Shown here piece by piece: positions 43,737-51,853 of a stretch of 64,000 bases of DNA. The stretch's first letter is position 1, and each line of letters opens with the position of its first letter. The stretch spans positions 84,392 through 148,391 of the forward strand of contig CAZCBH010000004.1 of the NCBI GenBank assembly GCA_964496875.1, read 5' to 3'. Below the pieces are notes generated by a model. The model ran no database searches, was not told the origin of the DNA, and saw only the letters and a program-made list of their open reading frames with translations. This stretch comes from RI-106 sp964496875. Lineage in GTDB: Bacteria; Cyanobacteriota; Vampirovibrionia; Obscuribacterales; Obscuribacteraceae. The translations under genes and the position numbers were made by a program.

Positions 43737-43811
43737 TTACAGCCGGACTTCAGCCAATTTATAGGGTGGCGTTGTAGTGTTTGTCCGGGTGGTGGTGGCA
43801 AGAATGTTCAT
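43737..43811 (-). CDS. Threonine-rich leader peptide of thrS
   Basis: A 24-codon frame from ATG 43811 to TAA 43739-43737. Codons 6, 7, 8, 10, 12, 13 and 14 are threonine (three ACC, then ACA, ACT, ACA, ACG), seven in nine codons. Stalling of a ribosome here when charged tRNA-Thr is scarce would change folding of the leader: CCGGAC within codons 8-10 (43788-43783) can pair with GTCCGG (43748-43743), while TTGGCT (43757-43752) can instead pair with AGCCAG of the terminator arm. No ribosome binding site exists because the promoter -10 ends only 7 nt before the ATG, so the message is probably leaderless. Function is inferred from this architecture. Confidence 0.8.
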   Translation of the reverse strand: MNILATTTRTNTTTPPYKLAEVRL

Positions 43812-43818
43812 GGTTTCT

Positions 43819-43846
43819 ATTATCTACGCAGGAAAAGAGCCGTCAA
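43819..43846 (-). promoter_or_regulatory. Promoter of the thrS leader
   Basis: On the minus strand TTGACG (43846-43841), a 16-nt spacer and GATAAT (43824-43819) form a sigma-70 promoter. The leader-peptide ATG begins 8 nt after the -10, where transcription itself should start. Confidence 0.72.
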
Positions 43847-43865
43847 GGGGCCAAGGGAGATCTCT

Positions 43866-45302
43866 TTACATATTGCTTTCTTCCTCTTTGTCGACCCAGA
43901 TTGCATTGTCGGTGGTGCATCCTACCCTGGGTTGCTCTGAGAACTCCATGGTCTCTGTATCCAACACGCCGACGGTGTCGGTGGCGGCGCTGGTGACCAA
44001 AAGCTTTTTGGTTCCAGGAAGGAAAATAATCTTGCTGGGAAATTCCACATCTAGAGGGAGCTGGACATCTTTCTCTCTCTGGTAGTCACCTATTTTGTAA
44101 GCGACTATAGTGTTGTCTTTGGCATTGGCGACGAAAAGCAGCTGCTCATCAGGGCTCAGGGCGATGCCGGTCGGTCCTTCTCCTACTTTCAATGTGCGCG
44201 CCACTCTGCGATTGGCGATGTCTATTATCGATACGGTGTTGGAGACTCGATTGGTAACGAAGGCAGCTTTGCTGTTCTTGGAGATGATCACCTCCGAAGG
44301 CAACTCACCGACCTTAACATAACCGACCGCTTTTTGATTGAGGGTTGAGACGAAGGTGACCTCTCCGCTCTGACCGTTCAACACCAGCAGCATGTAACCG
44401 CTGGGGGTGATCGACACCTTGGTCGGTCCCGGTCGCACCTTTGTTCGCATCAAAGTTTTACCGGTTTCGATTTCGACCACGGTCACATAGTTCTGGGCGG
44501 TCTCGCAAACATACAGGAATTTCCCCCGGGGCATACTTGCTATCCCTTTTGGACTGGCTCCCGGAGGTAGAGCAATCGGATCAAGAAACTTTTTTGCCAC
44601 CGGATCCAGCACCAGAATCCGGTTTTTAGTCTGGTCGCAAATATAGAGCTTGCCGTTGCAACAGGTCATGCCGGCGGGGGTTCCGTCGGTCACCAGCTCG
44701 GATATCTTTTCGAGACCATCCATAACAATTATCTTGCCGGTGGCAGGAGAGGTCAAAAAAAATGTCCCGTCCCGCTTCTCTTCAAGCGCCGGGGTCTCGG
44801 CTGTCTCTTTCTCGGCTGTCTCTTTATGGATAACCTCGATGTCGAGTTCGCCTATCAATGGCTGGTACTCTTCGGATGTCGTCATACCCTGAGGAACAAT
44901 CAGATCCGGCGGCAGGTGACCGGTGAGCAGCTTGTCCTTGAAGTCTCTCGGAGTTCCGTCCGGCAAAGAGAAGATCAGTTTATCGCCCTCTTTGACGAGG
45001 CGAATGAAGACCCACTTGTTGTTGAAGACCAGCACCCTCGGATTTGTAGCCGGGATTCGGGAGAGGAGCTGGATGTTACCGGATAAGTCGACTTTCTCTT
45101 TCGGTATCACCGGTACGAACAGAACTTCTTTACCGACTTGAAGGACTCCATCAAGTCTGACTCTTACGTCTGTGCCGGGGAAGGCCGATTGTACTGCCTT
45201 CTTTAGCGGATCAGGCAGCCTCGTGGCCAATGCCTGACCGGCGCTCAGGACCAGCAGCAGGAAGAGATATAGTGAGCGAATAACTATATTCGTTTTAACC
45301 AT
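43866..45302 (-). CDS. Exported YVTN-type beta-propeller protein
   Basis: 478 residues. An N-terminal signal peptide (SLYLFLLLVLSAGQALA) is followed by a folded region (to about residue 180) and then repeated blades of the YVTN/NHL type, e.g. GKLYICDQTKNRILVLD, GKFLYVCETAQNYVTVVE, KAAFVTNRVSNTVSIID, EQLLFVANAKDNTIVAY and KKLLVTSAATDTVGVLD. Propellers of this kind are periplasmic or surface interaction or sensor modules; none of the blades shows an enzyme motif. It is transcribed just upstream of the thrS leader on the same strand. Confidence 0.85.
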   Translation of the reverse strand: MVKTNIVIRSLYLFLLLVLSAGQALATRLPDPLKKAVQSAFPGTDVRVRLDGVLQVGKEVLFVPVIPKEKVDLSGNIQLLSRIPATNPRVLVFNNKWVFIRLVKEGDKLIFSLPDGTPRDFKDKLLTGHLPPDLIVPQGMTTSEEYQPLIGELDIEVIHKETAEKETAETPALEEKRDGTFFLTSPATGKIIVMDGLEKISELVTDGTPAGMTCCNGKLYICDQTKNRILVLDPVAKKFLDPIALPPGASPKGIASMPRGKFLYVCETAQNYVTVVEIETGKTLMRTKVRPGPTKVSITPSGYMLLVLNGQSGEVTFVSTLNQKAVGYVKVGELPSEVIISKNSKAAFVTNRVSNTVSIIDIANRRVARTLKVGEGPTGIALSPDEQLLFVANAKDNTIVAYKIGDYQREKDVQLPLDVEFPSKIIFLPGTKKLLVTSAATDTVGVLDTETMEFSEQPRVGCTTDNAIWVDKEEESNM

Positions 45303-45348
45303 GGCAACATAGTATCAAATACGAGGAATACTTACCAAAATCGCCTGG

Positions 45349-46626
45349 TTACTCGTCATTCTTGGGACGAAACGCGTCGACTATCTTGTCGAGAAAGGAA
45401 TCATTGTGTTTATCATGATGCTTCTCTTCTTTTGTTTCGTTTTTTGTCTCTTTCTTCGTATTGTTCTCAGATTCTGAGGACTTTTCCTTTTCGGTGGAGG
45501 GCTTCTCTTCTCTGGTTTCTACCTCCAGTTTCTCTCCCCGGATAGAGGCCAGTTTCTGGAAGAGTTCTTTCTCTTCTTTAGAGAGTTTCTTAGGAGTCTC
45601 CACGTTTACATGTACCACCTGATCGCCACGGCGATTCGGGTAATTGAGGATGGGCACTCCCATATCTTTCATTATCAGCTTGGTGCCGCCTTGAATTCCC
45701 TGGGGAATTTTGAGCACCTTGGAACCTTCCACGGTAGGGACCATTACTTCCCCTCCCAGCGCCGCCATAGAGAAGGAGACCGGTTGCTTGACATGGACGG
45801 TGCTGCCTTCTCTGATGAAATCTTTGTGCTGTTTGACGTGGACGATGATGAAGAGATCACCGAAGACCCCGCCCTGAGCGCCTTTATCTCCGGCTCCGGT
45901 CAGTCTCATTCTGGCGCCGTCGTCTATGCCGGCTGGAACTTTGAGATCGAAATCGACCTTCTTCCGATTGAGACCCTGTCCGCGACAGTCTTTGCACGGT
46001 TTTTCTATCTGTTTGCCTCGACCGGAGCATTTCGGGCAGGTAGTTATCTGATAGGTTTGCACAAACAGCATATTGACCAGCTCTTTGACCTGACCGACTC
46101 CGCCGCAGGTTTCGCAGGTGCTTATCTTGCTGCCCGGGCTGGCGCCATCGCCATCACAAATGGTGCAGTCTTCCAGTCTGTTGACTGTGATCTTCTTGGT
46201 GCAACCGAAGACGGCTTCCAGAAAATCTATCTCCAGATCATATTTGAGATGGGCTCCATGGCTGGGTCCCTGGGGACGTCCGAAACCGCCGGAGGTTCTG
46301 AATCCACCGCCGAAAAGAGATTCCAAAATGTCGTCGATGCCGAAACCGGCGAAGGAGCTGAAGTCCACATCCTCGAAACCTCGGGTGGAGCCTTTTACCC
46401 CTTCATGACCGTAGCGGTCATAGGCCGCTCTTTTCTGTTCGTCGGAGAGAACTTCATAAGCTTCGGCAAGCTCTTTGAAGGCTTGCTCATCGCCGCTCTC
46501 TTTGTTGTCCGGGTGAAGCGATCGAGCTTTCTTGCGAAAGGCTTTTTTAATCTCTTCGGCGCTAGAGTCCTTCGGTACTCCGATCGTCTCGTAGTAGTCC
46601 TTTTTAGCGTTTGCCATGGTCTTCAT
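45349..46626 (-). CDS. dnaJ: Chaperone DnaJ with charged C-terminal extension
   Basis: Hsp40 co-chaperone that stimulates DnaK ATPase and delivers clients. The 425-residue protein has the J domain with HPD near residue 40, a Gly/Phe-rich stretch, four CxxCxGxG zinc motifs (CTICDGDG, CETCGGVG, CPKCSGRG, CKDCRGQG), and the peptide-binding C-terminal domains. A Lys/Glu-rich tail of about 60 residues is unusual. It follows dnaK by 35 nt on the same strand. ATG 46626 is used; a second in-frame Met three codons later (MANAKK) is also plausible. Confidence 0.97.
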   Translation of the reverse strand: MKTMANAKKDYYETIGVPKDSSAEEIKKAFRKKARSLHPDNKESGDEQAFKELAEAYEVLSDEQKRAAYDRYGHEGVKGSTRGFEDVDFSSFAGFGIDDILESLFGGGFRTSGGFGRPQGPSHGAHLKYDLEIDFLEAVFGCTKKITVNRLEDCTICDGDGASPGSKISTCETCGGVGQVKELVNMLFVQTYQITTCPKCSGRGKQIEKPCKDCRGQGLNRKKVDFDLKVPAGIDDGARMRLTGAGDKGAQGGVFGDLFIIVHVKQHKDFIREGSTVHVKQPVSFSMAALGGEVMVPTVEGSKVLKIPQGIQGGTKLIMKDMGVPILNYPNRRGDQVVHVNVETPKKLSKEEKELFQKLASIRGEKLEVETREEKPSTEKEKSSESENNTKKETKNETKEEKHHDKHNDSFLDKIVDAFRPKNDE

Positions 46627-46661
46627 CTATTCCGGTATCCATTGTTCTTTATACAAAAAAA

Positions 46662-48545
46662 TCAATCTAAATCCAGCCGGCCATTATCATCATCATCATC
46701 ATCATCCGCACTTATCTCTTCACGCGGATTTTGATCTCCTTCGCCCAGCTCAATCGGTCCCGTGGGCTTCTTCGGAGGCTTCGGCGAGGGGGCCCGCTTG
46801 CTGCCGGTATGAATTGCCCTGCCCATATCGAGCAGAGCTACATCCAATCCGCCGATGCAAGAGTTGAGTTCGCTGTCATTTTCGTTGTTTGATTTGAGCG
46901 CTTCTTTAACTGCCTCGACGGCACGGGTCACTTTATCCACTATCGAACTATCCACGGTCTCGCCATATTTCTGGATGGTTCTTTCGGCATCGGCCACCAG
47001 ACCTTCTGCCTTTATTCTGGTGGAGATCTTTTCTCTGGCATGGCGATCTTGTTCTGCGTACTCTTCGGCTTCGCGCTGCAGATCTTCCACCTCTTCGGGA
47101 CTCAAGCCTGTGGTGCGCTGAATTGTGATCGAGTGCCTGATGCCCGAGCCATGATCCCTGGCGCTGCAATGAACAATGCCGTCCGCGTCTATATCGAAGG
47201 TGACCTCAATCTTTGGTACTCCCCGTGGTGCCGGCGGAATGCCCGTCAAATAGAACTTGGCCAGTGACTTGTTATCGGTGACCAGATCCCTCTCTCCCTG
47301 CAGGACATGGACTTCTACCGAAGTCTGTCTGTCTTCGTTGGTGGTGAAAATCGTGGTACGACTTGTCGGAATCGTGGTGTTTCGCTCGATTATTTTGGTG
47401 AAGAGATTACCGGCGGTTTCTATACCGAGAGAAAGCGGGATCACATCGAGAAGCAGCACATCTTGCAGATTGCCGGCCAGAATCGATGCCTGGATAGCAG
47501 CACCCAGGGCGACAGCTTCGTCGGGATTGACCGATTTTGAGGGCTCTTTATTGAAGAAGCGCCGGATCATATCCTGTACTGCCGGTATTCTGGTGGAACC
47601 TCCCACAAGAATGATGCTGCCAATCTGTTCCGGATTGAGCTGAGAGTCTTCCAGGGCTTGCTGAACAGGACCGATACAAGCTTCCACCAGATCAGCAGTC
47701 AGTTCATTGAACTGGGCCCTGGTCAGCTGGGTCTCCAGATGCAGAGGACCTGTCTCGTTGGCGGTCAGGAAAGGAAGATGAATGTCGCTGACCATGGCCG
47801 AGGAGAGTTCGATCTTGGTTTTTTCCGCGGTCTCTTTCAATCTTTGAATCGCCATCAGATCGTTGGACAGATCGATATCGGTCTGTTTGCGAAACTCTTC
47901 TATCAGCCAATCGATAATCTTCTGGTCGAAGTCATCTCCACCGAGGCGATTGTTACCGGAGGTGGCTTTTACTTCGAACACACCCTCGGTAATCTCCAGA
48001 ATGCTGACATCGAAGGTGCCACCACCGAGGTCGAAGACGAGGATGGTCGACTGATCATCCAGTTTGTCGAGACCATAGGCAAGGGCGCTGGCGGTGGGCT
48101 CGTTAATAATCCTCAACACCTCGAGCCCGGCAATCTGACCGGCGTCCCTTGTAGATTGTCTCTGGGCGTCATTGAAGTAGGCCGGTACTGTTATAACCGC
48201 CCTTGATACCCTCTCGCCAAGAAAGGCTTCGGCATCCGCTTTGAGCTTTTGTATAATCATCGCCGATATCTGCTCGGGACTGTGGCTGACATCGTCTATG
48301 GTCACCCGGTAGTTGGTGCCCATTTCCCGCTTTATAGACTGGATGGTACGGGTCGGGTTGGTGACCGCCTGTCTTTTAGCGACCTGGCCGACCAGACGTT
48401 CCCCGTTTCTGGTCATGGCGATAACCGACGGTGTGGTTCGGTGCCCTTCCGCGTTCTCTATGATCGAGGGCGAGCCGCCTTCCATGATCGCCACGCATGA
48501 ATGGGTTGTTCCAAGATCTATTCCTATTATTCTGTCGCCACTCAT
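46662..48545 (-). CDS. dnaK: Chaperone DnaK with poly-aspartate tail
   Basis: Hsp70 chaperone, 627 residues. Nucleotide-binding domain motifs are IIGIDLGTTHSCVAIMEGG, VITVPAYFNDAQRQSTRDAG, LVFDLGGGTFDVSIL and ILVGGSTRIPAVQDM; the substrate-binding domain follows with LLLDVIPLSLGIET and the helical lid. The tail carries seven Asp in a row, coded by a (GAT)7 tract at 46686-46706. It lies between grpE and dnaJ and shares their transcript. Some residues near the linker differ from E. coli DnaK (e.g. DDVSHSPEQISAM), so this may be one of several DnaK copies, as in Cyanobacteria. Confidence 0.97.
   Translation of the reverse strand: MSGDRIIGIDLGTTHSCVAIMEGGSPSIIENAEGHRTTPSVIAMTRNGERLVGQVAKRQAVTNPTRTIQSIKREMGTNYRVTIDDVSHSPEQISAMIIQKLKADAEAFLGERVSRAVITVPAYFNDAQRQSTRDAGQIAGLEVLRIINEPTASALAYGLDKLDDQSTILVFDLGGGTFDVSILEITEGVFEVKATSGNNRLGGDDFDQKIIDWLIEEFRKQTDIDLSNDLMAIQRLKETAEKTKIELSSAMVSDIHLPFLTANETGPLHLETQLTRAQFNELTADLVEACIGPVQQALEDSQLNPEQIGSIILVGGSTRIPAVQDMIRRFFNKEPSKSVNPDEAVALGAAIQASILAGNLQDVLLLDVIPLSLGIETAGNLFTKIIERNTTIPTSRTTIFTTNEDRQTSVEVHVLQGERDLVTDNKSLAKFYLTGIPPAPRGVPKIEVTFDIDADGIVHCSARDHGSGIRHSITIQRTTGLSPEEVEDLQREAEEYAEQDRHAREKISTRIKAEGLVADAERTIQKYGETVDSSIVDKVTRAVEAVKEALKSNNENDSELNSCIGGLDVALLDMGRAIHTGSKRAPSPKPPKKPTGPIELGEGDQNPREEISADDDDDDDNGRLDLD
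46686..46706. repeat. Seven tandem ATC triplets in dnaK
   Basis: ATC is repeated seven times on the plus strand, encoding seven aspartates at the DnaK C-terminus. The copy number could vary between strains without a frameshift. Confidence 0.9.
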
Positions 48546-48558
48546 CGATCAAGCAGTC

Positions 48559-49470
48559 TCAGTGTTCCTGGGCCGTAGCATCCTTGTTCTCGGATTCTCG
48601 CAGCTTCTCCTGACCTTCTAGATTCGGGATATCCTGGGTGGAGGTGACGTCATCTCGCGAATTCGTTTCTTCTTCCGCTGCCGATGAAGATTCGGTTTCC
48701 GGGGCCGCTTCATCTGCCGTCGCATCTTCCTCAGCGGCCTCTTCTTCCACCACCTCTTCTTCGATAATGATCTCTTCGACTATCTCTTCGACTTCTTCGC
48801 TGTCAGGGTCACTGCCGCCGGTGGCAACGTTGACCAGGGATGGTCTGAGGATCTTATCGTTGAATTGATAACCGGGACGAAGTTGAAAAACGATAGAACC
48901 TTCCGGGACATTGGCGTCTACCACCTGCTGTACCGGTTCGTGCAGCCTGGGATCGAATTGTTCTCCGATTACATCGAGCTGCGTGATGCCTATTTGTTCC
49001 AGGCAGCGAGCAAATCTCTTGTACACCATGTTGAGGCTTTCGATAATGCTCTTGGGCTCCATGTCGGCGTTCAAGTTGGAGACTGCCAGGTCCATGTCGT
49101 CCAGAGCCGGGAGAATCGCTTCGATGGCTCTCTGGATACCGACGGCGGCAAATTCTTCTTTCTCTTTCTGCATGCGCTTTCGATAATTCTCGAAATCGGC
49201 TGCCATACGCTTATAGAGATTTTCTGCCTCCTGGCAGCGACGCTCCATTTCTTGAAGTTCTTGTTGCATTCTGTTCAATTCCGCGCTACTGACCGAGTCC
49301 CTGGCTGATTCGCCTTCCTTTTCAACCTTGATTCCGTAGTCATCCGGATCTGGGTCGGCGCCGGCGTACATAGCTCTATAGAAAGCCTTCATGGCATTCT
49401 TGTTGTCACGGGAAGGCTCTTGGTCCTTGTTCTCGGAATTAGGCTCGTTGCCTTTATCTTCGTCGGTCAT
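48559..49470 (-). CDS. grpE: GrpE nucleotide exchange factor with acidic tail
   Basis: 303 residues. Exchanges ADP for ATP on DnaK. The core (about residues 65-215) has the long dimer helix (LNRMQQELQEMERRCQEAEN), LYKRMAADFENYRKRMQKEK, AIEAILPALDDMDLAV and the beta domain with FDPRLHEPVQQV and FQLRPGYQFNDKILRPSLV. About 90 acidic residues (runs of Glu) follow, and the N-terminal 60 residues are also charged and flexible. Length is well above the usual 180-200. It heads the grpE-dnaK-dnaJ operon, 13 nt before dnaK. Confidence 0.95.
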   Translation of the reverse strand: MTDEDKGNEPNSENKDQEPSRDNKNAMKAFYRAMYAGADPDPDDYGIKVEKEGESARDSVSSAELNRMQQELQEMERRCQEAENLYKRMAADFENYRKRMQKEKEEFAAVGIQRAIEAILPALDDMDLAVSNLNADMEPKSIIESLNMVYKRFARCLEQIGITQLDVIGEQFDPRLHEPVQQVVDANVPEGSIVFQLRPGYQFNDKILRPSLVNVATGGSDPDSEEVEEIVEEIIIEEEVVEEEAAEEDATADEAAPETESSSAAEEETNSRDDVTSTQDIPNLEGQEKLRESENKDATAQEH

Positions 49471-49531
49471 ATCTACCTGGGTTGAGGAATTGGGATTTTA
49501 GTAAGGGTCGAAAAGCCACACAAAAGTTATA

Positions 49532-49552
49532 TTAGCAGCCTGGGCTGACTAA
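49532..49552 (-). promoter_or_regulatory. Imperfect dyad upstream of grpE
   Basis: TTAGCAGCC, TG, GGCTGACTAA nearly mirror each other across 49532-49552, about 60 nt upstream of grpE. It partly resembles an HrcA-type CIRCE element (TTAGCACTC-N9-GAGTGCTAA) but lacks the proper spacing and inner bases. TTGACA on the minus strand at 49586-49581 may be a -35, but no well-spaced -10 was seen. The remaining intergenic sequence (49471-49697) shows no gene. Confidence 0.3.
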
Positions 49553-49697
49553 ATATAGCGTGTTCGAGCTCTCCTGGCGATGTCAATATTAAAGGTTATG
49601 TCGTTAGGGCTCCAGTATATTTCTATGTTACAAACTCAGCAGTAAACTGGGTAAGATTTACCTCGATATTTTTCGAAAATTCAGATTGGATAATTTA

Positions 49698-50774
49698 ATG
49701 AAAGTCGATCTTGACCAAAAACTTTTGATTTACGCCCAGGGCGAGTTGGCCGGCACTCACGCCAAGACCGCCGAAGGGGTGATTCGTTTCCGCCCGGAGT
49801 CCTGTCTTGCTATTGTCGACAGCTCCCGGGCAGGCTCGACCGCCTCGGCTGTCTTAGGGGTTGGTGGTGACATTCCGGTGGTCGGTTCGATGGCCGAAGC
49901 CCTGGATTTCGGCGCTGATGCCATGCTCCTGGGATGCGCTTTCACCGGAGGCAAGTTGCCTGACAAGTGGCGACAGGACATCGTCTTCGCCCTGGAGAAT
50001 GGAATCGACGTGATCAATGGTTTACACGATTTTCTTTGCGATGACGAAGAGTTCAGCTCTGTGGCAAAGGCTAATGGCAGGAAGCTGATCGATTTGCGGC
50101 AGCCCCCCGATTACCTCGAAGTGGCCATGGCCCGGGCCGCTTATGTCAAAGCCCATACTGTTCTCACCGTCGGCACTGACTGTTCCGTTGGCAAGATGAC
50201 TACCTCCCTTGCACTAATGGAGGAGTCGAAGAGAAGGGGCAATCGCGCCCGCTTTGTGGCAACCGGCCAGACCGGAATAATGATCGATGGTTTAGGAGTG
50301 GCTATCGACCGGGTGATAGGTGATTTCATGGCCGGTGTGGCCGAGGATCTGGTTCTCACCGCCGCCGAAGATGCCGACTATGTCTTTGTCGAAGGTCAGG
50401 GCTCCATATGTCATCCCGGCTACTCACCGGTGACGCTTTCTCTTCTTCATGGCGTGGCGCCACGCTGCATGGTTCTGTGTCATCGAGCCGGGAAGACCAA
50501 GATCGGCGAAACCGATATTGAGATTCCTCCGGTCTCGCTCTTAATTGACCTCTATGAGAGACTGGCTCAATTTGTTCGCCCCTCCAAGGTTGTCGCCATG
50601 GCAATCGACACGAGTAAACTCAAAGAAGAGGAGGCTCGTGAGCTTATCGAGCGCTATGTCAGTCTCACCGGTCTTCCCGTTACTGACCCGATTAGATTCG
50701 GAGCGCAGAAAATAGTCGATGCGGTGGAAGAGTTCTGTAATGCCATCGATAGACAAGTCGTCAAACCTTCATGA
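49698..50774 (+). CDS. DUF1611 P-loop protein, DgcN-like
   Basis: 358 residues. The C-terminal half has a P-loop-like VGTDCSVGKMTTSLAL, ATGQTGIMIDGLG, VEGQGSICHPGYSP and a following catalytic-looking region, the layout of DUF1611 proteins. The N-terminal half is Rossmann-like. The gene lies 14 nt before an enolase-superfamily epimerase. DUF1611 proteins paired in this way are known from marine bacteria as DgcN, an N-acetyltransferase acting on D-glutamate, with DgcA as N-acetyl-D-glutamate racemase. That function is the best guess here. The ATG at 49698 is used (an upstream TTG at 49686 is possible); no strong ribosome binding site is seen. Confidence 0.8.
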   Translation: MKVDLDQKLLIYAQGELAGTHAKTAEGVIRFRPESCLAIVDSSRAGSTASAVLGVGGDIPVVGSMAEALDFGADAMLLGCAFTGGKLPDKWRQDIVFALENGIDVINGLHDFLCDDEEFSSVAKANGRKLIDLRQPPDYLEVAMARAAYVKAHTVLTVGTDCSVGKMTTSLALMEESKRRGNRARFVATGQTGIMIDGLGVAIDRVIGDFMAGVAEDLVLTAAEDADYVFVEGQGSICHPGYSPVTLSLLHGVAPRCMVLCHRAGKTKIGETDIEIPPVSLLIDLYERLAQFVRPSKVVAMAIDTSKLKEEEARELIERYVSLTGLPVTDPIRFGAQKIVDAVEEFCNAIDRQVVKPS

Positions 50775-50788
50775 GTAGATAGTCAGCT

Positions 50789-51847
50789 ATGTCCGTGAAA
50801 ACAAAAAAATTGAGTATGAGCTACGAGCCGCTTATTTTGACCACGGCTCACCCTTTTGGAATCTCTTACGGGACTTCTTCTACATCCTCCAATATTCTGG
50901 TTAGGCTTCAGTTCGAAGACCTCACTGGTCTGGGAGAGGCATCTCCAACCCGCTATCATGACGAGACCCCTGAGACCGCCAGCGCTTTATTCAAGCTCTG
51001 GTCCGAGTCCGATATCCTCGGTGACGACCCTTTTGCTATTGATGCGGTGCTCCGGAGGCTGGATAAATCGGTCTCGGGCAACCGTTCCGCCAAGGCTGCC
51101 ATCGATATGGCTCTCTATGACCTGGTTGGCAAGCTTCTAAACCGCTCACTGGTGGATGTTTTCGGGGTCAGAGATCTACCCTTGCCGATTACCGATTTCA
51201 CCATAGGCATAGATAGCGCCGAGACGGTGGAGTTGAAGACGAAAGAGGCTCTGGCGGCAGGCTATAAACATCTGAAAGTCAAACAGGGCACGGACTATGA
51301 TCGGGAGATCATCGATACCATCAGGGCACTTGCTCCGGATATTCCGATAAGAGTAGACGCCAACGGCGCCTGGACTGTCAAAGAGGCGATTTCGAAAGCT
51401 CATTATCTTGCCGAACAGAACGTGGAATTTATTGAGCAGCCTCTGCCCAAATATGCCCCTTTATCTGACTGGCGGGTTCTTAGAGAGGCTTCTCCGCTTC
51501 CAATCTATGCCGATGAGAGTGTCTCTACCTCTATCGATGTGGCTCGGTTAGCCGGATACGTGGATGGGGTGGTGGTCAAGCTGGCTAAGACTGGAGGACT
51601 GGCGGAAGCCCGTCGGGTCATAAACACTTCCCGGGCGAATAATCTCAAGGTTATGTTCGGGTGCATGATCGAGTCCTCCCTGGGCATAACAGCTGCGGCT
51701 CACCTGGCTCCGCTTGTCGATCATCTCGATCTGGATGGTGCGCTTTTGCTTGCCGACGATCCCTTCGAGGGCGCCGTCTACGATGACGGTTATCTAAAGG
51801 TCGATTACAGTTTACCCGGTCTGGGTGTGGTTCCCCGGAAAAACTGA
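50789..51847 (+). CDS. Enolase-superfamily racemase/epimerase (DgcA or dipeptide-epimerase type)
   Basis: 352 residues in the muconate-lactonizing-enzyme/dipeptide-epimerase group. Catalytic residues visible are the KxK pair in HLKVKQG, metal ligands in RVDANGAW, FIEQP and YADES, the second lysine in VVVKLAKTGG, and a C-terminal DDP loop. This set supports 1,1-proton transfer at an alpha carbon of an N-acyl amino acid or dipeptide. Next to a DUF1611 gene (14 nt upstream) it is likely DgcA-like (N-acetyl-D-glutamate racemase), though an L-Ala-D/L-Glu epimerase is the other reading. Length is typical. Confidence 0.87.
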   Translation: MSVKTKKLSMSYEPLILTTAHPFGISYGTSSTSSNILVRLQFEDLTGLGEASPTRYHDETPETASALFKLWSESDILGDDPFAIDAVLRRLDKSVSGNRSAKAAIDMALYDLVGKLLNRSLVDVFGVRDLPLPITDFTIGIDSAETVELKTKEALAAGYKHLKVKQGTDYDREIIDTIRALAPDIPIRVDANGAWTVKEAISKAHYLAEQNVEFIEQPLPKYAPLSDWRVLREASPLPIYADESVSTSIDVARLAGYVDGVVVKLAKTGGLAEARRVINTSRANNLKVMFGCMIESSLGITAAAHLAPLVDHLDLDGALLLADDPFEGAVYDDGYLKVDYSLPGLGVVPRKN

Positions 51848-51853
51848 TTTCAA

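Noticed and set aside
43654..43865. T-box riboswitch in the thrS leader
   Set aside because: The T-box core sequence (AGGGTGGNACCGCG) is absent on the minus strand; AGGGTGG occurs only on the opposite strand. A Thr-rich peptide explains the leader better.
45610..46734. A 374-codon plus-strand frame opposite dnaJ
   Set aside because: It is antisense to a well-conserved DnaJ, and its residues mirror the sense-strand codons without any recognisable domain.
49532..49552. A CIRCE (HrcA) element upstream of grpE
   Set aside because: The dyad resembles half of a CIRCE site, but the inner bases and the 9-nt spacing do not fit; kept only as a weak regulatory entry.
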